Shown: positions 1-8,189, counted from the first letter of the stretch. The stretch is DNA of 11,408 bases from Betaproteobacteria bacterium (GCA_016880375.1 JAEHDO010000019.1:1-11408); one strand, 5' to 3'. Made by a program: numbers and translations. The notes: generated by a model from the letters alone, not told the origin.

Positions 1-396
1 GCGGTGATCTTCACCGGCCAGTTGCTGCCGCTGCTGCACTTCCCCCTGGAATTCGACTACCTGCATGTCACCCGTTACGGCGACACGACCACCGGCGGCG
101 AGCTTTCCTGGATCGTTGCGCCGCGAGCCAACATCGCCGGCCGCACGGTGCTGGTGGTGGATGACATCCTCGATGAAGGCATCACGCTCGCCGCCGTGAA
201 GCGGCGCCTGCTCGAGCAGGGTGCCAAGGATTGCCGCATCGCCGTCTTCGCCGACAAGGATATCGGCCGCGAGAAGCCGGTCAGGGCGGATTTCGTCGGC
301 GTGCATCTGCCCAACCGCTACGTCTTCGGCTTCGGCATGGACGTCAAGGGCGCCTGGCGCAACCTGCCGGCGGTGTATGCGGTGAGGGGATCGTAA
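1..396 (+). CDS. hpt: Hypoxanthine-guanine phosphoribosyltransferase, 5'-truncated
   Basis: Cytosolic purine-salvage enzyme that joins hypoxanthine or guanine to PRPP, giving IMP or GMP. The frame is open from the first base of the window, so the start lies upstream. 131 residues are visible. The family is usually about 180 residues, so roughly 50 N-terminal residues are missing. The decisive motif is the PRPP-binding loop VLVVDDILDEGITL, encoded at 148-189, with the paired acidic residues and the following small/Thr residues of type I phosphoribosyltransferases. The downstream FVGVHLPNRYVFGFGMD segment also fits Hpt-type enzymes, in which a loop near the C-terminus contacts the purine. The gene ends six bases before the convergent stop of the small membrane-protein gene. 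The methylthioinosine phosphorylase gene at 2468 would supply its substrate hypoxanthine. Xanthine preference cannot be excluded without the N-terminus. Confidence 0.88.
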   Translation, partial: AVIFTGQLLPLLHFPLEFDYLHVTRYGDTTTGGELSWIVAPRANIAGRTVLVVDDILDEGITLAAVKRRLLEQGAKDCRIAVFADKDIGREKPVRADFVGVHLPNRYVFGFGMDVKGAWRNLPAVYAVRGS

Positions 397-402
397 CGGG
401 TT

Positions 403-528
403 TCAGCCGTAGATCTTGCACATCAGCGGTACGGCCGTGCGCGGCGCGGTGGCGCCGATGATGAAGAACAGCAGGGTGACCGCGGCGAGGATCAACGCCA
501 GCCGGTGCCGGCGGATGAATCCCCGCAT
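403..528 (-). CDS. 41-residue single-pass membrane protein
   Basis: Function unknown. The predicted product begins MRGFIRRHRLALILAAVTLL. It has a basic N-terminus (four Arg and one His in the first nine residues), one hydrophobic helix at about residues 10-27, and a short tail with a single Cys ending in KIYG. The positive charges before the helix predict a cytoplasmic N-terminus. The ATG lies five bases after the typA stop on the same strand, so the gene could be read from the typA transcript. No strong Shine-Dalgarno is visible, only a weak GAG in the typA end, so reinitiation after typA is plausible. Its stop faces the hpt stop with six bases between. It is too short for family assignment by eye. 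The clear helix and the tidy fit between two genes argue for a real gene, but chance is possible. Confidence 0.5.
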   Translation of the reverse strand: MRGFIRRHRLALILAAVTLLFFIIGATAPRTAVPLMCKIYG

Positions 529-533
529 GGTGC

Positions 534-2354
<1,821 letters not shown>

Positions 2355-2383
2355 TGTGCAGTGCGGCAGAAAAAAAGTCAGAC

Positions 2384-2392
2384 AGTATAACA
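2384..2392 (-). promoter_or_regulatory. Extended -10 promoter for typA
   Basis: Read on the minus strand this is TGTTATACT, a TG-n-TATACT extended -10 element one base from the TATAAT consensus. The region 16-18 bases further upstream has no good -35 match, which fits an extended -10 promoter. The expected start of transcription is near 2377. This gives a leader of about 22 bases containing a run of seven U residues. Assignment is by motif and position only. Confidence 0.5.
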
Positions 2393-2458
2393 CCTTAGCG
2401 CATCACTACTCCGTCCCATGTTAGAATTGTTGCCAAGATCGATTTGACATAAGTTGCT

Positions 2459-2464
2459 TATAAT
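2459..2464 (+). promoter_or_regulatory. TATAAT box abutting the mtnP start codon
   Basis: A perfect TATAAT ends three bases before the ATG at 2468. A perfect TTGACA lies at 2444-2449, but the spacer is only 9 bases, so the two cannot form a normal sigma-70 pair. No Shine-Dalgarno precedes the ATG. If the box is used, the mRNA would start at or next to the start codon, so it would be leaderless. The usual seven-base distance would place the start at 2471, inside the gene, so this reading is uncertain. Confidence 0.3.
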
Positions 2465-2467
2465 CAG

Positions 2468-3211
2468 ATGCTTGCAATCATAGGTGGCAGTGGCCTGACC
2501 CAGCTGGCGAATCTGGCGGTTGAAAGACGGGAAGTGGCGCGTACCCCTTACGGCGAACCGTCCGGGCCGCTCACCTTCGGACGCCTCTGCGGCCAGCCGG
2601 CGGTGTTCATCGCCCGCCACGGCTATGGCCACACCATTCCCCCGCACGAAGTGAATTACCGCGCCAACCTCTGGGCGCTGAAGCAAGCGAATGCCAGCAG
2701 CATCGTTTCGATCGCTTCGGTCGGCGGCATTCGCGCCGATCTGGCCCCCGGCACCCTCGTCATTCCGCACCAGATCATCGACTACACCTGGGGTCGCAAG
2801 GCCACCTTCCACGAGGGCGGCGATGCGCCGGTGGTACATATCGACTTCACCCAGCCCTACGATCCAGAGTTGCGGCAGGTGTTGCTGGCGGCGGCGCGAG
2901 ACGCCGGTCAGGTGGTGACCGACGGCGGTGTCTACGCGGCGATGCAGGGCCCGCGCCTGGAGACGGCTGCGGAGATCAACCGCCTCGAAGGCGACGGCGC
3001 GGACATTGTCGGCATGACCGGCATGCCGGAGGCGGCGCTGGCGCGCGAACTGGAACTGCCCTATGCCGCCATCACCGTGGTGGCCAATCACGCCGCCGGG
3101 CGTGGCGAGAGCAAGCTCGGCATCCAGTTCGCCAGCCTGGAGGACATCCTGCGCGAATCGATGGAGCGGGTGCGGCGCATCATCGAAATGATCTGCCTGG
3201 ACGGCAAGTGA
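2468..3211 (+). CDS. mtnP: S-methyl-5'-thioinosine phosphorylase (MTAP family)
   Basis: Phosphorolysis of methylthio-nucleoside to base plus 5-methylthioribose-1-phosphate, in the cytosol, as part of polyamine by-product and purine salvage. The 247-residue protein has the family landmarks: phosphate-binding GGSGL (6-10), [18 protein letters not shown] (50-67), SVGGI (84-88), MQGPRLET (159-166) and [12 protein letters not shown] (183-194). In human MTAP the adenine amino group is read by the two Asp of TDYD. The aligned segment here is VANHA, with Asn207 in place of the first Asp and Ala209 in place of the second. This resembles the Pseudomonas aeruginosa enzyme shown to prefer methylthioinosine, so a 6-oxopurine substrate is likely. 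The start gives the expected N-terminus, although no Shine-Dalgarno is seen. The last codon overlaps the deformylase start (GTGA). The symbol is the family one. Confidence 0.9.
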   Translation: MLAIIGGSGLTQLANLAVERREVARTPYGEPSGPLTFGRLCGQPAVFIARHGYGHTIPPHEVNYRANLWALKQANASSIVSIASVGGIRADLAPGTLVIPHQIIDYTWGRKATFHEGGDAPVVHIDFTQPYDPELRQVLLAAARDAGQVVTDGGVYAAMQGPRLETAAEINRLEGDGADIVGMTGMPEAALARELELPYAAITVVANHAAGRGESKLGIQFASLEDILRESMERVRRIIEMICLDGK

Positions 3212-3738
3212 TCCGGGAAATCCTGCGCATGGGCGATCCGCGTCTGCTGGATAAGGCGCGGCCGGTGGAGGCCTTCGGCACGCCGGAGTTGCAGGCGCTG
3301 GTCGCCGACATGCAGGACACCATGCGTGCCGCCAACGGCGCCGGGCTGGCCGCGCCGCAGATCGGTGTCGGCCTGCGCGTGGTGATCTTCGGCCTGGAGT
3401 CGAACCCCCGCTATCCGCAGGCCGAGCCGGTGCCATTCACCATACTGGTCAATCCGGTGCTGACGCCGCTTACCGACGAGCTGGAGGAGGGCTGGGAGGG
3501 TTGCCTCTCGGTGCCCGGTCTGCGCGGCGTGGTGCCGCGCTGGACACGCCTGAGGTATCGCGGCTTCGATCCCGACGGCGCTTTGATCGAGCGCGAGGCG
3601 ACAGGTTTCCATGCCCGTGTCGCGCAGCACGAGTGCGACCACCTCGACGGCATCCTCTACCCGATGCGTGTCCGCGACTTCACCCGGTTCGGCTACACAG
3701 ACGTGCTTTTCCCGGATGCGGACATTCCAGAGGACTGA
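3208..3738 (+). CDS. def: Peptide deformylase
   Basis: Metalloenzyme that removes the formyl group from the N-terminal Met of nascent proteins at the ribosome. All three signature motifs are present in 176 residues: motif 1 [10 protein letters not shown] (44-53), motif 2 EGCLSVPG (97-104, metal ligand Cys99) and motif 3 HECDHLDG (141-148, ligands His141 and His145, catalytic Glu142). Leu-Ser after the Cys and HECDH place it among proteobacterial type I enzymes. The GTG start overlaps the stop of the phosphorylase gene (GTGA), implying translational coupling. It yields [13 protein letters not shown], in line with family N-termini. A later ATG at codon 8 would remove the start of the first strand. 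This is probably a second deformylase gene in the genome, because the fmt-linked copy is usually elsewhere; that is inference. Its stop directly abuts the stop of the convergent gene. Confidence 0.95.
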   Translation: MIREILRMGDPRLLDKARPVEAFGTPELQALVADMQDTMRAANGAGLAAPQIGVGLRVVIFGLESNPRYPQAEPVPFTILVNPVLTPLTDELEEGWEGCLSVPGLRGVVPRWTRLRYRGFDPDGALIEREATGFHARVAQHECDHLDGILYPMRVRDFTRFGYTDVLFPDADIPED

Positions 3739-4179
3739 TCAAAGGAAAATGCAGGATTCCAGGTGGCCGGCGAGTTCTTTCTCGCTTGACTTGGTGTAGT
3801 CCTTCTCGAAGCGGTTCGAGACCAGGCCGGCGGTGGGGCCGTCCAGCTTCTCGTTGATCAACCCCATGAAGGCAGGCGGTGCGACCAGGATGAACCGCCC
3901 GACCTGGCCGCTGCTGCGGCCATGGTTCAGTTCCCGCGCCAGTTCCTGGGCGAAGTGGCGCGCCTCGTTGGTTTTCGGATCGGTCTTCGGCTGGCTGGCG
4001 CGGTGGCCGTTGCCCGGGCTATGCATCTGGCCCGGCCGGTCGCTGACGAGATCCGAAGCCTTTTCGCGACTTTCCGGATGTTTCAGGTCCTTGACGAGGG
4101 CGAGCCCCTTATTGGGACCGGTATTGGCATAGAGCTTGGCTTGGCTGGCATTGGCGACGAGAATCCAGGTGGTGGCCAT
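3739..4179 (-). CDS. Host_attach-family protein (baeRF-like)
   Basis: Member of the family annotated as protein required for attachment to host cells, which belongs to the bacterial relatives of the eRF1/archaeal release factor domain. The biochemical role is not settled. Visible family features in 146 residues are the first strand WILVANASQAKLY (5-17), HPESREKASDLVSDRPG (34-50), a polar loop rich in Gly, His and Ser, TDPKTNEARHFAQELARELN (66-85), and LVAPPAFMGLI followed by the C-terminal helical segment. The family name comes from a plant-associated mutant phenotype and should not be taken literally here. No signal peptide or membrane helix is seen, so it is presumably cytosolic. A strong Shine-Dalgarno AAGGGAG (minus strand, 4187-4193) precedes the ATG by seven bases. 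Its stop codon immediately follows that of def, forming TGATCA. Confidence 0.85.
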   Translation of the reverse strand: MATTWILVANASQAKLYANTGPNKGLALVKDLKHPESREKASDLVSDRPGQMHSPGNGHRASQPKTDPKTNEARHFAQELARELNHGRSSGQVGRFILVAPPAFMGLINEKLDGPTAGLVSNRFEKDYTKSSEKELAGHLESCIFL

Positions 4180-4227
4180 GTAGGTACTCCCTTGAAGATG
4201 CTAGACTTATTCCGAACGACCAAATGC

Positions 4228-4240
4228 AACTAATTTAGTT
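4228..4240. promoter_or_regulatory. AT-rich inverted repeat, possible operator
   Basis: AACTAA-T-TTAGTT is a perfect 6-1-6 inverted repeat. It stands in an AT-rich patch of the 184-base gap between the divergent Host_attach and CNBD genes, about 50 bases upstream of the former. Its symmetry and position fit an operator. No known regulator motif is recognised and no clear -35/-10 pair overlaps it. Confidence 0.25.
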
Positions 4241-4268
4241 TGTCACAAAACGCAGTCTCGGAGAAGGC

Positions 4269-4292
4269 TAATGCCCGCGACGGCGGGCGTTA
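4269..4292. other. Strong hairpin in divergent intergenic region
   Basis: A 10-bp stem (one G.T wobble, six G/C pairs at the core) closes a four-base GACG loop: TAATGCCCGC, loop, GCGGGCGTTA. Neither side has a T-run, so it is not a canonical intrinsic terminator. It could be a leader structure of the CNBD-transporter mRNA or a protein-binding site. The rest of this gap holds only the inverted repeat at 4228-4240 and the ribosome-binding sites. Confidence 0.4.
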
Positions 4293-4363
4293 TGTCGGAA
4301 CCAACCGCTGCTTTAGGCGACCCGCCCCGAGGGGCCCGGAAGAGGCAAGAGAGGGTATAGACA

Positions 4364-4840
4364 GTGATGTTTCGCTTCAGCAAGGATGATGATTCTCCTC
4401 GCCAAAGGCAGTTGCGCGGGCTTTCGCTGTTTTCAACCCTGAGCCCGCGCGAACTCAAGACTGTCGATGGCCTGCTGCATGAGCGCAGCTTCCTTCAGGA
4501 CGAGGTGATATTCGACCAGGGCGAGGAGGGACAGGCGCTCTATATCATCGAGTCCGGCAAGGTGTTGATCTGCCGGCAGGGCCAGTCCGCCGGCGGCAAG
4601 ATTGCCGAACTGGGCCCCGGCCGGCTCTTCGGCGAACTGGCGCTGCTCGACAATTCGCCGCGTGTCGCCCAGGCCCGCGCAGTCGAGAGCTGTACGCTGG
4701 CGGTGCTGTTCCGCGCCGACTTCCTCGGCCTTCTGGAAACCCACGCCGTCATTGCCTCGAAGATCTCCCTGCAACTGGCGCGCCACATCGGCCAGCGCCT
4801 GCGCGAAACGGTCAATGCCCCGGGGAACCAGTCGGAATGA
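4364..4840 (+). CDS. Stand-alone cyclic-nucleotide-binding domain protein
   Basis: A Crp/Fnr-type cNMP-binding fold without any DNA-binding domain. In 158 residues there is a short N-terminal helix (LRGLSLFSTLSPREL), the beta-roll from about 40 to 120, and a C-terminal helix (130-150). The phosphate-binding cassette FGELALLDNSPRVA (89-102) keeps Gly90, Glu91, Arg100 and Ala102. E. coli CRP has Ser83 where Val101 stands here, so ligand binding is plausible but its identity is open. It is probably a small cytosolic sensor. GTG at 4364 and ATG at 4367 are adjacent possible starts. The Shine-Dalgarno GAGAGGG (4349-4355) is eight bases from the GTG and eleven from the ATG, so the GTG is slightly favoured. 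The stop overlaps the transporter start as ATGA, implying coupled translation and a shared task. Confidence 0.85.
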   Translation: MMFRFSKDDDSPRQRQLRGLSLFSTLSPRELKTVDGLLHERSFLQDEVIFDQGEEGQALYIIESGKVLICRQGQSAGGKIAELGPGRLFGELALLDNSPRVAQARAVESCTLAVLFRADFLGLLETHAVIASKISLQLARHIGQRLRETVNAPGNQSE

Positions 4841-5949
4841 ACCGCAGCTCGGGACCGGTCGTCTGGATCGGCATAATCGCCTCGACCTGCCTGCTGCTGT
4901 TCCTCTTCAAGAGGATCCTCTGGCTGGTGGTGCCCTTTCTGTTGGCCCTGATCATCTACTACTTTCTGCAGCCGGCGACGCACCGGCTGGTACTGAACGG
5001 CTTGAGCCGCAAAACTGCGGCGGCCATCACCGGCGGCGGCTTCATCGCGCTGCTGCTGCTCTGTGCGGCCCTGCTGTTTCCCTGGATCAGTTCGCATGCC
5101 GTCAGCTGGCAGGATTCCCTGGCGCGCTATATCGAGGGCGGCAGCCTGCTGCTGCAGAAGACAATGACGGGGCTGGAGGCGCAGTTCGCGTTCCTCGAGC
5201 GAGCCAGCCTGAGCCGCAACGTCAGCGATCAGGTCGCCACCTTTACCGAGACCTTTGCGCAGCGCTACCTGACCGATTTTGTCCTGACGCTGGCGGCCTG
5301 GCTGCCGTCGCTGCTGCTGGCGCCTTTCCTTGCCTTCTTTTTCCTGCGCGACGGCCGCCGCTTCACCAGGTTCATCGGCAATGCCGTGCCCAACGCCTTC
5401 TTCGAGCGCACGCTTTACCTGATGCACGAAATGGACAAGACGGCGCGGGCCTACTTCCAGGGGCTGATCAGCCTGACCATCCTCGACACCATCGTGCTGG
5501 CGGTCGGCCTCTGGGTGATCGGCCTCTCAGGGGCGTTGATGCTCGGCCTGGTCTGCGCCGTGCTGGCCTGGGTGCCCTATGTCGGCTCGATCCTCGGCTG
5601 CCTGCTGGTGGTGCTGGTGGCGGCGACGGATTTTCCGCTGGATCCGTGGATGGCCTACGGCGCCATCCTTGTCTTCATCCTGGTGCGGCTGCTCGACGAC
5701 TTCGTCTTCATGCCGCTCACCATCGGCCGCAGCCTGCGCATGCATCCGCTTCTCACGGTGCTGATGATCTTCGTCGGCGGGGCGGTGGCGGGGATAGCTG
5801 GCCTGATGCTGGTGTTGCCGCTGCTTGGCATTGCGATGGTGGTGGGAGAGACGGTGGGAATGATCGTCACCGACCCGCGCCTGCAGGCGCGCCACGCCTA
5901 CGCACGCCGTCTCAGGGAACAGCAGGCGGCGGCCGACCTGCCGGCCTAG
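4837..5949 (+). CDS. AI-2E/PerM-family transporter
   Basis: Inner-membrane protein of the AI-2E transporter family (PerM, TqsA and relatives). Members export autoinducer-2 or act as ion antiporters; the substrate here is unknown. The 370-residue length is typical. About eight hydrophobic segments are visible, near residues 8-24, 28-45, 62-84, 147-170, 211-230, 232-246, 251-263 plus 273-290, and 304-343. A polar region at about 85-145 carries few hydrophobic stretches. Family landmarks are LAFFFLRDGRRF (165-176), WVPYVGSILG (245-254), DDFVFMPLTIGRSLRMHPLL (287-306) and the Gly-rich FVGGAVAGIAGLMLVLPLLG. A basic tail ends in LPA. It is translated from an ATGA overlap with the CNBD gene. Its stop overlaps the stop of the convergent envZ gene. 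No sequence feature points specifically to AI-2. Confidence 0.9.
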   Translation: MNRSSGPVVWIGIIASTCLLLFLFKRILWLVVPFLLALIIYYFLQPATHRLVLNGLSRKTAAAITGGGFIALLLLCAALLFPWISSHAVSWQDSLARYIEGGSLLLQKTMTGLEAQFAFLERASLSRNVSDQVATFTETFAQRYLTDFVLTLAAWLPSLLLAPFLAFFFLRDGRRFTRFIGNAVPNAFFERTLYLMHEMDKTARAYFQGLISLTILDTIVLAVGLWVIGLSGALMLGLVCAVLAWVPYVGSILGCLLVVLVAATDFPLDPWMAYGAILVFILVRLLDDFVFMPLTIGRSLRMHPLLTVLMIFVGGAVAGIAGLMLVLPLLGIAMVVGETVGMIVTDPRLQARHAYARRLREQQAAADLPA

Positions 5950-5957
5950 GCCGGCAG
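5938..5957. repeat. 20-bp perfect palindrome over two convergent stop codons
   Basis: CTGCCGGCCT is followed at once by its reverse complement. The centre CTAG contains the TAG of the transporter gene (5947-5949) and, on the other strand, the TAG of envZ (5948-5946). Each gene therefore ends in the identical CTG CCG GCC TAG (Leu-Pro-Ala-stop). In RNA from either strand it can form an eight-base-pair GC-rich stem with a CUAG loop. No T-run follows on either side, so a classical terminator is not supported. Confidence 0.85.
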
Positions 5958-7250
5958 CGTGACGCGAGCAATCAGTCCGCCGCCTTCGCGCGAGAACAGG
6001 TCGAAGCGCCCACCATGGCCCCGTGCCACGCGATCGACAATAGCCAGGCCAAGTCCGGCGCTGGCGGCACCGGTGCGAGCCGTTTCCAGCCTTGTGAACG
6101 GCTGCTTGAGGCGCTCGGCCTCCTCAGGCGGAATGCCCGGCCCGCGGTCCATCACTTCTAGGATGATTCTGCCCTCCTCGCGCCGGGTCTGCACTTCGAC
6201 CGGGGCGGTCCCGCCGCCATGGCGCAGGGCATTGTTGATGAGGTTGGATGCCAGCCGCAGCAGGGCGAGCGGGCGCAGCATGAGCGGCGGCAGTTCGGCC
6301 AGGTGCAGTTCGATGCGGGCACCGCGGCGCTGCAGCGGTTCGGTGACATGCAGGACCACGCTGTTGAGGTTGGTCGGCTCCGGCGGTTCGCCCTCGGTGT
6401 CGCGGGCGAAGTCGAGGAACTGGCCAATGATCTTGTCCATCTCGCCGATGTCGGCGCTGATGCCCTCGCGCGTAGCGGCATCGGCGCTCATTTCTGCCGC
6501 GAGACGCAGCCGTGTCAAGGGCGTGCGCAGGTCGTGCGAGATGCCGGCGAGGATCAGGGCACGGTCTTCGTCGAGGCGGGCAAGGTCGCTCGACATCTGG
6601 TTGAAGGTATGCGTCACGCGGCGGATTTCTCCCGGGCCGGTTTCCGCCAGTTGCGGCGGCCGTCGTCCCTGGCCGATGTCGCGCGCGGCGGCGGCGAGCG
6701 CCTTCAGCGGCCGGGCGACGCGGAACATGACGAGGTAGGCGCCGGCCAGCGCCAGCAACAAGACTGCCGCGCCCCAGCCCAGCCACTCCAGGGAAAGGTT
6801 GCGCTCGACGCGCTCGCGCGGCAGCATCACCCAGTACTCGTCGTCGCCCTCGATGCGGAAACTGACCCAGAAGCCCGCTTCGCCATCGCGCTCCATGGAC
6901 ATGCGCGTGTCGTTGCCGAGTTGTCGGCGCACCTCGACGGCGACCATTTGCAGGAACACCGCGCGTTCCGGCAGGGGGGTGATCTTTTCCTCATCTTCTG
7001 AAGGGTAGACGCGGATGCCCTCGCGGTCGGAAAGTTCGATGAGCAAATCGTGCCGCTTGTCCGGCTGCGTGGTGAGCAGGGCGGCGCGCGTGAGATTCAC
7101 CACGCTGACCACCATTTGGGCAAGTTCCCTCGCCCGCGGTTCGCGTTCGGCGCGGGCGAATATTGCCGCCCAGGCGATGACCGCCACGACCATCAGGCCG
7201 GCGATCAGCAGGAAAGTGCGCCAGAGCAGGCTTTGCGGCAACAAACGCAT
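5946..7250 (-). CDS. envZ: Sensor histidine kinase, EnvZ type
   Basis: Inner-membrane sensor kinase partner of OmpR, class I two-component system, probably responding to osmotic or envelope conditions. The 434 residues show TM1 (about 12-31), a periplasmic domain (about 32-156), TM2 (about 157-176), a HAMP linker (RPLKALAAAARDIGQGRRPP, 180-199), the H-box AGISHDLRTPLTRLRLA with phospho-acceptor His239 (235-251), the N-box NLINNALRHG (336-345), the G1 box DRGPGIP (368-374), and the G2 box GLGLAIV (399-405). The H-box closely matches E. coli EnvZ. The ATG gives a short cytoplasmic lead before TM1. No Shine-Dalgarno is apparent, so expression may rely on coupling or be low. An 82-base gap with a terminator-like hairpin separates it from ompR. 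The gene ends within the convergent palindrome. Confidence 0.95.
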   Translation of the reverse strand: MRLLPQSLLWRTFLLIAGLMVVAVIAWAAIFARAEREPRARELAQMVVSVVNLTRAALLTTQPDKRHDLLIELSDREGIRVYPSEDEEKITPLPERAVFLQMVAVEVRRQLGNDTRMSMERDGEAGFWVSFRIEGDDEYWVMLPRERVERNLSLEWLGWGAAVLLLALAGAYLVMFRVARPLKALAAAARDIGQGRRPPQLAETGPGEIRRVTHTFNQMSSDLARLDEDRALILAGISHDLRTPLTRLRLAAEMSADAATREGISADIGEMDKIIGQFLDFARDTEGEPPEPTNLNSVVLHVTEPLQRRGARIELHLAELPPLMLRPLALLRLASNLINNALRHGGGTAPVEVQTRREEGRIILEVMDRGPGIPPEEAERLKQPFTRLETARTGAASAGLGLAIVDRVARGHGGRFDLFSREGGGLIARVTLPA

Positions 7251-7262
7251 TTCAGGATTGCA

Positions 7263-7286
7263 TTAAAGAAGGCCGCGCAGGCGGCC
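7263..7286 (-). terminator. Terminator-like hairpin between ompR and envZ
   Basis: On the minus strand a perfect six-base-pair stem GGCCGC-CTGC-GCGGCC is followed at once by TTCTTTAA, an imperfect U-tract. It lies 13 bases upstream of the envZ start and 46 bases after the ompR stop. The form is that of a weak intrinsic terminator or attenuator that would lower envZ expression relative to ompR. It is predicted by eye only; the stem is short and the U-tract is interrupted by a C. Confidence 0.5.
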
Positions 7287-7332
7287 GGCAAGGGATCATC
7301 CCCTGACCCGGGCGGGGGACAGGGCGTGGCAG

Positions 7333-8064
7333 TCATGACTCGTTTCTCGTTCCGTCGGGAACGAAAACATAGCCAAAACCCCAAACGGTCTGGAGATAGC
7401 GCGGCTTGGCGGGATCGTCCTCGACCAGTTTGCGCAGGCGCGAGACCTGCACGTCGATGGCGCGGTCGAAGACCTCGTACTCGCGGCCGCGCGCTAGTTC
7501 CATCAGCTTGTCGCGCGAGAGCGGCTGGCGCGGATGCTGCAGCAGCACCCTGAGCACGGCAAACTCGCCGGTGGTCAGGGTGTGCTGCTCGCCCTTGCGC
7601 GTCAGGATGCGCGTGGCGAGGTTGACGCAGACGGAGCCGAAACCGATTTCGCCTTCCTCTGCGGCAGGTGCACCGGCCGGTGGCGGGGCAGCGCGACGGC
7701 GCAGCACGGCATGGATGCGCGCCACCAGTTCGCGCGGATTGAATGGCTTCGGCAGGTAGTCGTCGGCGCCCATTTCCAGGCCGACGATACGGTCGATGTC
7801 GTCGCCCTTGGCAGTCAGCATGATGATGGGTGTGGTGTCCTTGCCGCCGCGCAGGCGACGGCAGACGGACAGGCCATCTTCGCCTGGCATCATGAGATCG
7901 AGCACCAGCAGGTCGCAGTGCTCGCGCGCCAGCGCCTTGTCCATGGCAGCGGCGCCGTCTACGGCCCGGACGGCGAAGCCCTGTTCGCCGAGGTAGCGTT
8001 GCAGCAGTTCCCGCAGCCGCTGGTCGTCGTCGACGACGAAGATTTTCTGTTTGCTTTCAGCCAT
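7333..8064 (-). CDS. ompR: Response regulator OmpR
   Basis: DNA-binding response regulator phosphorylated by the adjacent EnvZ-type kinase. In 243 residues the receiver domain (about 7-121) shows the acidic pocket VDDD (11-14), phospho-acceptor Asp56 in DLLVLDLMMPGEDG, Thr84 in MLTAKG, and Lys106 in DYLPKPFNPREL. After a Pro/Ala-rich linker (about 125-137) comes the winged-helix domain (about 140-236) with LTTGEFAVLRVLLQHP, RAIDVQVSRLRKLVEDDP and TVWGFGYVF. The last three and the receiver are close to E. coli OmpR. The open frame continues 56 codons upstream, but this extension reads through the divergent intergenic region and is not family-like. The ATG at 8064 gives the expected MAESKQKIFVVDDDQRLREL. 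Shine-Dalgarno pairing is weak. The gene is divergent from a secreted-protein cluster with shared regulatory DNA, and autoregulation is plausible. Confidence 0.95.
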   Translation of the reverse strand: MAESKQKIFVVDDDQRLRELLQRYLGEQGFAVRAVDGAAAMDKALAREHCDLLVLDLMMPGEDGLSVCRRLRGGKDTTPIIMLTAKGDDIDRIVGLEMGADDYLPKPFNPRELVARIHAVLRRRAAPPPAGAPAAEEGEIGFGSVCVNLATRILTRKGEQHTLTTGEFAVLRVLLQHPRQPLSRDKLMELARGREYEVFDRAIDVQVSRLRKLVEDDPAKPRYLQTVWGFGYVFVPDGTRNES

Positions 8065-8140
8065 GGGCGAATCGTACCGGGAGCAGACCCCGCTTGCCAG
8101 TCTGACTTTGGTAAGCGCATGTTGCCGGAAATGTGGACGG

Positions 8141-8189
8141 TAACAAAATTTTACAAAGTGCCTCTTTTCGTTCGCAGACTGCTTACAAA
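8141..8189. promoter_or_regulatory. Three TWACAAA repeats, candidate OmpR sites
   Basis: TAACAAA (8141-8147), TTACAAA (8151-8157) and TTACAAA (8183-8189) lie in the same orientation between divergent ompR and the repeat-protein gene. The first two are exactly 10 bases apart, and the third is 32 bases (about three helical turns) further. OmpR is known to bind tandem 10-base half-sites containing GTAACA-like cores, and GTAACA occurs at 8140-8145. A TAAAAT read on the minus strand (8153-8148) could be the -10 of ompR, so the sites would overlap it. No site search was possible. Confidence 0.4.

Noticed and set aside
2378..3436. Long minus-strand open frame over mtnP and def
   Set aside because: Opposite two well-recognised genes, with Arg/Ala/Pro/His-rich composition typical of antisense frames.
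3739..4179. Taking the Host_attach name as evidence of a pathogen or plant symbiont
   Set aside because: The family is widespread in free-living proteobacteria, and its name reflects one mutant phenotype.
4356..4361. TATAGA as a -10 box for the CNBD gene
   Set aside because: It overlaps the spacing of a good Shine-Dalgarno (4349-4355). Transcription starting there would remove that site.
4602..6161. 519-codon plus-strand frame across the CNBD and transporter genes
   Set aside because: Out of frame with both genes. The product is low-complexity Ala/Gly/Arg with no domain, while the real frames show full families.
7252..7263. Three-codon ATG CAA TCC TGA frame just upstream of envZ on the minus strand, a possible leader peptide
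   Set aside because: No ribosome-binding site and too short to separate from chance; mentioned only because it follows the hairpin.
7331..7340. 10-bp palindrome AGTCATGACT at the ompR stop
   Set aside because: Ten-base dyads are expected by chance in a window of this size, and there is no further symmetry.
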